From positions 619,501 to 683,500 of the forward strand of contig JAWNZC010000178.1 in the NCBI GenBank assembly GCA_035771165.1: 64,000 nt of DNA. Reading direction: 5' to 3'. The translations under genes were made by a program, and so were the position numbers. The notes beneath the pieces were generated by a model. It was not told the DNA's origin. It made no database searches and was given only the letters and a program-made list of their open reading frames with translations. Every line of letters begins with the position of its first letter. Positions within the stretch are counted from its first letter, which is position 1. This document shows, one piece after another, positions 41,001 through 64,000 of this stretch. This DNA is from Paragorgia papillata. Lineage: Eukaryota; Cnidaria; Anthozoa; Scleralcyonacea; Coralliidae.

Positions 41001-44000
41001 CAGGCACAACTGTGCAAAAACCACATGTTCAAACACTGGTGGCCATGATTGTGCATTGACATTAAAATATGCAGAGGACATTGTTCAGTGTCGGAGTGAA
41101 GCGATCTGCATGTCCAAGCGAAGAAGACAGTCCTATATCTATATACCAGTCACTACTAACTAATACTATAGCATATAAATGACATAATATCATGTGAATG
41201 TTAGTCACTCTTTATCATGGATTTAGTCATTTCTTGACTGTATAGGATAACAGTTTTGTCCTAGCCGAGAGAAAAATGTCCTTGGATAGCCTCATGGAAA
41301 CTCATTATCGGAGGACATTTTTGTCTTTGAATGCAAAAAGTATAATTCGAGGCCTGGTAGTTTATACACCATTCATCACCAGCATCCAGTTTTTGGTCAT
41401 GTTTTCCCCCTTTTCAGGGGGTTAGACACCAGCAGACACAACGGCCCTAATCTCCACTCAACACGATTTGTGACATCTATGCCATCCAAATTCCACCATC
41501 TCAAGTCAATCTGCTGCTGAGTCAGATTAGTCTCTGTCTGAGTCATTGTTGGCATAATTTTCTTGATATCTTTGAATGATTTCACAAGGTGTATAAGAAC
41601 GAGAATTTGATTGCACATGTGGTACTTTGTTTAATGTACAAGCTTTTAATAGATGTAGATGTTCTCCAAACTCGGAAGGTTACAGGCTTGACTCCTGTCT
41701 GTGGCTCAGAAACATTTTTGGAGCATTTAAGCTTAGTTTACAAACAATAAAAATATGCCAAGCTCACATATACGAACATGTACCACTCCAACCAGTGTAA
41801 ATTGCATGATTGCAATGTTTTTATTTGCACAATTTCTTTAGCTGTTCGTGAAGATCGCACTCCAGGTGGAAAACACAAGAATGCAAACCTACTTAAAATC
41901 AAGATTCCCTCACCCGAAGAACTACTAGTGGATGAAGTTGACTCCTTCAATTGGAAATTCCCACTGATCGACGAATTGCTCGAGATCAGTCAGGCATCAG
42001 TAGTACCAACGTTTGAGCCGGTTGAAGGTGATAGTGAAGTTGAGAAAACAAACACAATGGGTCAAGTGATGCAGTTAGCTGACTGGCAGATCAAAGAAGT
42101 CTCGAACTGGTTTGAGAAACTACATTTCCTCGAGGATATAGATCCTTTTGATAAGAATGTACTGGTTAAGAATTCACTCATGGAGCTACTGGCTTTGGGC
42201 CTTGCGCGACGGTCAGTCGACCTCCCCGGGAGAGTCTTGTTAGGCCAAGGAGTCTATTTGGATATTGCCACTGCACAAAATGCAGGAATTGGGGAAATTA
42301 CTCAGCGAATTTTACAACTCGCTACGAAAGTTAATGAACTGAAATTAGATGATGCTGAGTATATTTGTCTGACAATCATAGTCCTTCTTAATCCTGGTAA
42401 GTTATGTTATAAGGAGTAAGATGAGATGCACAGAAGACGTCACAACGTGGTAAGAACATCAGTGACGCACTCGACTGCGTCTCGTGGGCCACTTTTTTGT
42501 TCTTACCACGTTGTGACGTCATCTGTGCATCTATAACTGAACAGACAACGGCAAAATGGGATCTATTTGTTAAAATGATAATGGAGTTCACTTAGGCAAA
42601 ATGTAAGGTGGCATTACGCCATGTGGATCAAAAGTGGTGAAATGTACCAGGTGAGACATGGGTGGCACAAGCTGTTAGCACGCTGCCTCTCCTCATTGAA
42701 GTTAAGCCCGGTTGAATGGGGTTATTGCTCGGATGGTGACCACGTTGGCTTCATGCGAGTAGAGTTGTTGGTTCTCCCCTGTGCCTCGAGGGTTTTCAGT
42801 CAAACTTCTTGGGGGGTCCGGGGGCATGCTGCCCCGGAAAATTTTGAAATCTTGAGTCTCTGAAGCCCTAATCAAACGAGAACGCAAGTCATCGCAAGTT
42901 GGCAGTCAGAATTTCTGTGGCGGTCGTTCGAACTCCCCAAATTAACAAAATAAAGGTTTCATGAGTGTTTTAAACAAGTTTTAACTTTGTCACGGTACAT
43001 AATATTTTCGGGAAACTATTCATAGCGGCTGGCTGATATAGCGTGACTGCCAACTTGCGATGACTTGCGTTCTCGTTTGACTAGGGCTTAAAATGGCATT
43101 TCCTGCATTTTGGGAGAAGATTTTACACAATTCTGAAAGTTTGAAAAGTCATAGAATACTTAAAAAAAAAAACCCGTTGAGTTAAGTTACATGCGTGCGA
43201 TACATATGGAGACTGGATTAAGAGCCAAGGAAGGTACCGTTTCACTAGCGCAGGCTTTCTGGCGATCCTACTTTTCCTACTTTTTCCTACTTTTTCTGCA
43301 CTCTCCTACTTTTCCTACTTTTTATGCAAAATTGCTCGGTTTTCCTACTTTTTCCTACTTTTTCACTTAAAATCCTAGTTTTTTTTTGAAAACTGTTTCA
43401 TGGAATCATTATGTTTTGACTTGATACTGCCAAGAGGAAGTAAAACTCAGAAGTAAAACTCGGTTGGCTGTAGGGGAAGAGGAGGCTACTTTTGTATATT
43501 TCATTTTAGTAAAAATGGGGTTAAATTGTATTTTTGTGGTATTGTCATTCGGAATTAATCACAAAAAATTCCTACTTTTGTCCTACTTTTTTGTACGTTT
43601 TCCTACTTTCTTCCTACTTTTTCCAAAATTTTAGTCCTACTTTTGTCCTACTTTTTTACCAACGCCTGCCAGAAAGCCTGCTAGCGTCAGAAGAGCGACT
43701 GAGATCCAGTCAATAACCACTGGGTATATCACCTGTGCATCTGAGTACGAGTGTTCAAAACAAAATTTCATCCTGTAAAGGGGGGGGGGGGAGCGACCAC
43801 TCCCCCTCTGGCTACGTCCTTGATAGGTTCATCAAGGGGTGAGGACTCGATAAATATAGTCGTTTTGCCACTTCCGTGAGCCATAATTTCTTATCTAAAC
43901 TTTCTTTGAAAGATATCAAAGGACTGAAGAACCAGATGTTAATTGAACAACTTCAAGACACCGTTCACACAACGATGCAGGAATACATCACCAAACGTTA

Positions 44001-44160
44001 CGCTGACCAGCCAAACAGATTTGGTAATGTCTTGCTTCGCTTACCAGAACTGCGTTCGATCAGCACGAAAATCACCGAACGTTTGTTCTTACTGAATCTA
44101 ACGGATGACGAATCTGACGTGAACTCGCGCTTAACAGACTTCTTGTACAGTGGCAAGTGA
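38015..44160 (+). CDS. nuclear receptor, NR5/NR6-like (frame break in exon 2)
   Basis: Exons: 38015-38054, 39808-40726, 41842-42396 and 43913-44160, all GT-AG. With one base removed in the A run at 40119-40124 the coding length is 1761 nt and the protein 586 residues. Residues 1-240 are a Pro/Ser-rich A/B region. The C4 zinc-finger DNA-binding domain (about 249-315) has P-box [10 protein letters not shown] and CQYCRFQKC. The extension [13 protein letters not shown] resembles the A-box of HR4/GCNF (NR6) and FTZ-F1 (NR5), which bind single extended half-sites. The ligand-binding domain has the NR signature around [20 protein letters not shown] and [15 protein letters not shown], ending LTDFLYSGK as a possible weak AF-2. 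It is a nuclear transcription factor; its ligand is unknown. Family level is firm, subfamily less so. Confidence 0.93.
39526..39600 (+). repeat. G-run cluster with quadruplex potential
   Basis: Many runs of three to five G separated by short loops (GGGTAGGGGG, GGGGCTGGGGG, GGGGTGGGGG) on the coding strand. It lies in intron 1 of the nuclear receptor gene, 210 bp before exon 2. Confidence 0.75.
42424..42532. repeat. 34-bp-arm hairpin just after an exon
   Basis: Arms 42424-42457 and 42499-42532 (AGATGCACAGAAGACGTCAC... and complement) are complementary with one mismatch, with a 41-nt loop. It begins 28 bp after the exon 3 donor of the nuclear receptor. Confidence 0.9.
42640..42860 (+). mobile_element. 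5S rRNA-like SINE
   Basis: GAAGTTAAGC (42698) followed by GGTTATTGCTCGGATGGTGACC resembles the internal control region of 5S rRNA (GAAGCTAAGC ... GGTTAGTACTTGGATGGGAGACC). The 5' half of 5S is not recognisable. The downstream part contains GGGGTCCGGGGGCATG, shared in part with 22138-22175. Assignment as a 5S-derived SINE rests on this match by eye. Confidence 0.5.
42864..43088. mobile_element. foldback MITE, AGCCCTAATCAAACGAG ends
   Basis: Inverted ends of about 45 bp continue through ACGCAAGTCATCGCAAGTTG. It directly adjoins the 5S-like element, in nuclear receptor intron 3. Confidence 0.8.
43251..43680. mobile_element. CAGGC-ended element with 6-bp duplication, TCCTACTTTT repeats
   Basis: Ends CAGGCTTTCTGGCG and CGCCTGCCAGAAAGCCTG. 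CTAGCG occurs on both sides (43245-43250, 43681-43686). Inside are about fifteen copies of TCCTACTTTT in two clusters in the same orientation. No transposase. It is in nuclear receptor intron 3, 230 bp before exon 4. Confidence 0.85.
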
Positions 44161-44396
44161 AAAGATTATTGATTCTATTTAGGTATATATATATATTATA
44201 ACTGGAAAATTTAGTTAAGAGTATTAGTAATGTAGTATATAGTATAGTTATGTAGTATAATAAGAGTAGAGTCGGATATTATATTGTTTCAAACATATTT
44301 CTTCTTAAAACAAAAACTCTCTATAAAATCCACGTTCCAAGAACCATGCCCACTTTAAATATTGATCCATAAATATAACGCTTGATTTGCTGTATG

Positions 44397-44990
44397 TAGC
44401 ACATGCACCATGTGTACTACTTCATGCATCACATGTACCATGTGTACCATATGTACCATGTGCATCACATGCACCATATGTACCACATACACCACATGTA
44501 CCTTATGTGCCACATGCACCACATGTACCACATGCACCACATGTACCTTATGTGCCACATGCACCACATGTACCACATGTACCTTATGTACCACATGCAC
44601 CACATGTACCTTATGTCCCACATGTACCAATGTACCACATGCATCACATGTACCTTATGTGCCACATGCACCACATGTACCTTATGTACCACATGCATCA
44701 CATGTACCACATGCACCACATGCATCACATGTACCACATGCACCACATGTACCTTATGTGCCACATATACCACATGCATCACATGCACCACATGTACCTT
44801 AGTGTACCACATGCACCAAATGTACCCACATGTACCATATGCACTACATGTACCACATGTACCACGCGCATGTACCAACCACATGTACCATATGCACTAC
44901 ATGTACCCCATGTACAAGATGCACCATGTGTACCAGATGCACCACCGCATGTACCACACGCACGACATCCACAACAGGCACTACATGTAC
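44397..44990. repeat. ACATGTACC / ACATGCACC minisatellite
   Basis: Nine-base words with the palindromic core ACATGT or CATG form an irregular array. All three plus-strand frames stay open as His-Val-Pro, Cys-Thr-Thr and Tyr-His-Met repeats, and the minus strand as His-Val-Val. The array starts 237 bp after the nuclear receptor stop codon. Confidence 0.93.
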
Positions 44991-45163
44991 CACTATCATC
45001 TAGCAAATGTACACGCACCACCCTGAACATCATGTATGGAATTTATTTTCCAAAGTTTACGATATTATTACTCAGGTGCTACGTATTTAATACAACATCA
45101 TTAGATAAACATTTTAAAATGCAAGCAGCACTTTTTAAAGTTGGTTTCCAGTTGGTCTGGGTG

Positions 45164-45265
45164 TACCCTGCGCGTCAGTGTCCCTTTCCGACCTTCGCAG
45201 GCTTCGTCGACCCACTTTCCCCCGAGGCCTGCGTAAGTCGGAAAGGGGCTCTGACTCGCAGGGTT
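45164..45265. mobile_element. small TACCCTGCG-ended foldback
   Basis: TACCCTGCGCGTCAG and CTGACTCGCAGGGTTA ends plus an inner CCCTTTCCGAC / GTCGGAAAGGG pair. It shares its end motif with 27081-27380. Confidence 0.65.
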
Positions 45266-45271
45266 ATCTGA

Positions 45272-45868
45272 GGGGCTGTTTATATGGAGGCGAGTTACCC
45301 GGTTTGCCGGGATAAACTTTACGTTCTGTTTATATGAAAGCGAGTTACCTGGCGGGTTGTAATATTTGAGATGATTCTCATCAACGAAAGTGACATGAAG
45401 TAACGAATATAGAAAATTCATCCCGCTATGCCGAGTTACACGGGGAAAAGTGTTTATATGGGGAAATGTTTATCCCGCTTTGCCGAGATCCCGGCTGCCA
45501 GTGCCGAGTTCTCGCCAAGGCGAGTTACCCGTCTGTCTCACATAAATCGAAATATAGTAACTTAGGTTAGATATACTGCCGAAACAGAGAACGTAGGAAT
45601 CTAACGTTCGAAGGCCCTTCGTCTCGTTTCTCTCTGACGAAGGGCCTTCGCTCGAAACGTTAGATTCCTACGTTCTCTGTTTCGGCAGTATATCTAACCT
45701 AAGTTACTATATTTCGATTGTTGTTTCAACACTGCCTACGCAGCACGCTACTTTTGTCTCACATAAACATGGCGGTGGGAAAAACAGTGTTTGTTCTACC
45801 GACCGGGAACTCGCCCTGTGCCGAGGAACTTGGCTGGCCGGGTAACTCGTCTCCATATAAACAGACCC
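45272..45868. mobile_element. Harbinger-like MITE with nested hairpin
   Basis: Ends GGGGCTGTTTATATGGAGGC and its near complement are flanked by TGA on both sides. The unit GTTTATATG plus GCGAGTTACC recurs inside. A separate hairpin (45545-45719, arms about 80 bp, loop of about 12 nt) sits within it. One arm of that hairpin is also found at 23319-23678. Confidence 0.75.
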
Positions 45869-46003
45869 TGAGTAGTGCTGATCACAATACATTTTTATCC
45901 AAGGCTGTTTGAACTTCTTCTTGTTGTAAAGAGTGTCATTTAATGACACGACAGGTATTAGTTGTTCCGAGAAAAAAAGAGTTTGTACATTTATGTACAC
46001 TTA

Positions 46004-46326
46004 TAGTTAGTTTCAGCTTGCTTTTGAAATTCGTTTGTCAACGTTTGTTGGAAGGTTGGGAACTAGGTACGGAAGTTCGCGAAGTTCATTGTGCAGTTCG
46101 AATTTAATAAGCTTTGAATCATTTGGCGAAATCACGGAGTAGACGATTATTTGTTGTATAGTGTTTGATGGAAATGAAGAATAATAGATACTTGGTTAAA
46201 CAGAAACAAATTGCCGACTTAAATTTGTATCTACCTCGCAATGTAGTTCGGAACATTGCAACGTAAGTTCGGAATGTTCTTTTCAATTATACGTTTCGGA
46301 TTTCAAAAGCAAGCTGAAACTGACTG
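46004..46326. mobile_element. TA-flanked MITE, copy 3 of 4
   Basis: 323 bp, in reverse orientation to copies 1 and 2, with TA flanks. It lies in the intergenic space between the nuclear receptor gene and EXD3. Confidence 0.85.
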
Positions 46327-46329
46327 TAA

Positions 46330-46985
46330 AACGACACGAAAAAACAGATTGACGTGCATCCATTACAACCATTTTAAATTCGCATCATAGGCAAGAGACG
46401 GTTTCTCGTCTTTTTCACTTTTCAGTAATGTTCTCTGTGATCCTCCCCCCCCTTTTTTAAACATTACAGTTGCTGTACAACTTGATTTCAAATTATGCCT
46501 AAATATTTACAGGGGGGTATGAAATATTCTTTTAACATTGGAGTGTAGGGCAAGGACTGACCTGTATTTCTTTCTTTTATTCGGTGTTCCTTTACCTAAA
46601 AAATCAAGGTTTATCCTCTCTCTACTCCGAGGTTGTCAAATATATTTTATAACCCATCCTATAAATAGTTTGGGTATTGGAAGTCTACCAATCTGTTTTT
46701 CTGTGATTACGATTTATAATGATTCTGTAAAATTATCACTGAGTTGTATATTTAATATATAACTTTATTATTAATAGTCGAAAACATTCAAAATGTTTGT
46801 CTCTCCCGACCAAGAAATCTAGCTTGTACAAGTTTAATTATGATAATGAAGTGGAGATTTTAGAAAATGTTTTATAAAGATGCGAAATAAAAAAAAAGAG
46901 TTTAGTAGCTTACAGAAATGTTTTTAATAATTGGGGGGCTTTGTCTTTTCATTTGTTAAAACACGTATTGCGAATGTTTTGAATA
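46330..46985. other. no gene or repeat recognised
   Basis: AT-rich, with short poly(C) and poly(A) runs. Nothing supports a gene. Confidence 0.4.
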
Positions 46986-46993
46986 AGTTCATT

Positions 46994-47189
46994 CATAGAG
47001 ATCATATAAATACTAGAGGGGGCATTGGCGGGAAAATCTTGCCACATGTACTAGACCCAGTCCTTTGCCAACCTACGCGCCTAATGTTTGCCTCCAAAAA
47101 AATTCCAAGATGGCGGCGTTCAATTGGTTACCCGCAGTTGACTGAAATTAAGATAGGATGCCCCCTCTAGTATTTATATAATCTCTATG
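46994..47189. mobile_element. 196-bp MITE with perfect 8-bp duplication
   Basis: Ends CATAGAGATCATATAAATAC and its near complement pair over about 31 bp. AGTTCATT flanks both sides (46986-46993, 47190-47197). The interior contains CCAAGATGGCGGCG. The empty site corresponds to the repeat segment also seen at 34040. Confidence 0.88.
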
Positions 47190-47199
47190 AGTTCATTGG

Positions 47200-48180
47200 C
47201 GTAGTAATTTTACAAAATATAATAACGTTGTCTAAGCCGGCAAAGTCAAAGCTAAAGTATCGTGTATAAAATACTTCGCTATCGCCTTGTGCCTTTATAC
47301 CTTGATAAAACACTCTTGCTCGTTTATTAAACAGTACATTAAGGTAAATTTTGCCTTCCAAAAAGTATGAAACTATTTTTCTCAAATTCATTAATAATTC
47401 ATGAATTTTACTCAATCAGACCGCTACATTCCGTCACGTGAATGGCTGTGAAACACCGGTAAAGCACTGCATCAAACACTAGTGTTTGATCTGTTTCTTC
47501 ATCAAACACTAGAGTTTCATTTATGTTAATTAAACAGGAAACACGATACGATTGAGTAAAATTGTATCACAAAACATCCACAAGTCCCACAACGGTGGCT
47601 CATTGGTTCATTGTCTTTCATTTGAGAAGCCATTTCAAAAACTCGTTCTGCGTGTTTGATCACGGTATCAAAACACTCGAAAGCTATGAATCTCTCGGGG
47701 CTTCGCCCCTCGAGATACATTAGCTTTCTCGTGTTTTGATACCGTGATCAAACACTTGAACTCGTTTTTGAAATAGTACGTCAAAACCTCGCGTGAAAAT
47801 TGATAAAGTACAGTAACGGTTGTCAACTGTTGTTACTTTGTCAATACAGTGTATTTCATTGGTTCGCACCAAATCTTGATTTTCCATAGTGCAAGATCTT
47901 TATGAACAACTCAACAAAGCTGAAAGAGAATTTGCAATACCTGCGGCAGTTGCATTTTTTTCGCAACAATTTGCGCCAATTGCAATTTTGGGCTAGAGAC
48001 TGGACGAAATCGTTTGACATGAACATGTCAACAAAGCTTGACATGGAAATGACGTATCAAGCGTTGAACACAAACATTAGTTTATTAATGGCTGTAAGTC
48101 GGCCACGGGTAAGTGGAATTTGATATTTTGTCACTGGGCCAAGATGGCGAATAAAACAAAATGGCGGGAACAAATGGCCC
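47200..48180. repeat. palindromic repeats and unassigned DNA
   Basis: A hairpin with arms AAACACTCGAAAGCTA(ATG) and complement around the centre GGGGCTTCGCCCC lies at about 47640-47760. A related AAACACTAGTG/GTTTCATT patch is at 47470-47520. From 47800 to 48120 I see only a GCGCAA/TTGCAA self-complementary patch near 47950-47985. Confidence 0.45.
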
Positions 48181-48181
48181 T

Positions 48182-48364
48182 AGCCTGGTACTGGTCCAGG
48201 TAACCACTAATCTCATTCTCGCGTCATCAGGGCTAAATCCACTTATGACGATTGCAATTTCACTCGTAGCCAATAAAAATGCGCGAAATTTCAACCAATA
48301 GGAAAGCAGAAGTCTTTAGTGTTACCTGGCCCATATTCTTTGATTGGGCCAGGGTACCAGGCTA
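48182..48364. mobile_element. AGCCTGGTAC-ended element, complete copy
   Basis: Ends AGCCTGGTACTGGTCCAGG... and ...GGGCCAGGGTACCAGGCT are inverted, with inner AGGTAACCACTAA / TTAGTGTTACCT arms. The copy at 3830-4085 is degraded. Confidence 0.75.
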
Positions 48365-48743
48365 AAATGGCCCTAGCTCAAAATGCGCAGTATATTGCGC
48401 ATTTTATTAACTAGAACTCAGTTCTTTACACAGTAATTATACCTAATTACACCTAATTATTGTATGGTTTAAAATATAATTTCCCGTGCCGTGTGCAGGA
48501 ACAACCGACAAGGTCAAAATACAATTTTAAAAAACAAAAAAACAAAATCAAACCGTCTGATTTACGCCATAAGCTCTTGACCAATCAGAGGCTGAGATGG
48601 GCCAGAGTTTGTTTTGTCGCTTTTGGGAAAGCATAGTATTACATGAAGTAGTTGCTCTGCAGAACCGCTGATACATCGCTTTTTCAGTTTACACACGTGG
48701 TTTTTCTTTTGGAGCTGCAACAAACATTTCTCTTTCGTCAATA

Positions 48744-63960
<15,217 letters not shown>

Positions 63961-64000
63961 GTAATGACACTTCAACACAAGCAACTTTTACATAACGATA

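Noticed and set aside
44387..45271. 294-aa frame with His-Val-Pro repeats
   Set aside because: Several frames are open at once over a 9-bp repeat, so there is no selection for any one of them.
47902..48123. 73-aa frame MNNSTKLKENL...
   Set aside because: It arises from a GCGCAA/TTGCAA self-complementary patch; no domain and no conserved context.

Overview
The window is animal nuclear DNA: AT-rich, with spliced genes, GT-AG introns and a very high load of small non-autonomous transposons, palindromes and microsatellites. The gene families and the style of repeats fit a non-bilaterian or early-branching marine invertebrate. An anthozoan cnidarian (coral or sea-anemone type) is my best guess, but this is inference from gene content, not an identification. 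I see no rRNA operon, no CRISPR array and no autonomous transposase or reverse transcriptase.

Six genes can be built from exons whose reading phases agree across every junction. From left to right: (1) a small coiled-coil protein on the minus strand (128-1286), tentative; (2) a FAM102/EEIG1 homologue with an N-terminal C2 domain, ten exons, plus strand (4248-12189); (3) a BTB-Kelch protein in two exons, minus strand (16904-20244), whose long linker comes from an expanded 21-bp repeat; (4) TXNL4B/Dim2, a spliceosome-associated thioredoxin-fold protein, three exons, minus strand (35068-37309); (5) a nuclear receptor of the NR5/NR6 type, four exons, plus strand (38015-44160), divergent from TXNL4B over a shared 0.7-kb interval and carrying a one-base frame break in an A run; (6) EXD3/Mut-7/Nibbler, a 3'-5' exonuclease with a Mut7-C domain, seventeen exons in view, plus strand (48744-63960), running off the right edge. 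The genes have no obvious common pathway. EXD3 relatives act in small-RNA 3' trimming and transposon silencing, which is notable in a window this rich in mobile DNA.

The spaces between genes and the introns hold the rest. There are hAT-type elements with 8-bp duplications (2096-2744, 26330-26876, 28428-29401, 59120-59628); Harbinger-type elements with TAA/TTA duplications (3020-3534, 15693-16245, 53634-53842, 56971-57334); a four-copy TA-flanked family of about 325 bp; TTAA-flanked long foldbacks; tRNA- and 5S-like SINEs; and many long hairpins. A 48-bp inverted repeat enclosing an almost complete tRNA cloverleaf (54972-55168) is the most unusual single object. Long tandem arrays lie at 24591-25311 (25-bp unit), 27541-27686 and 53849-54430 (20-bp units), 44397-44990, and in five different introns of EXD3. 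The longest stretch without a supported gene is 20330-35067.
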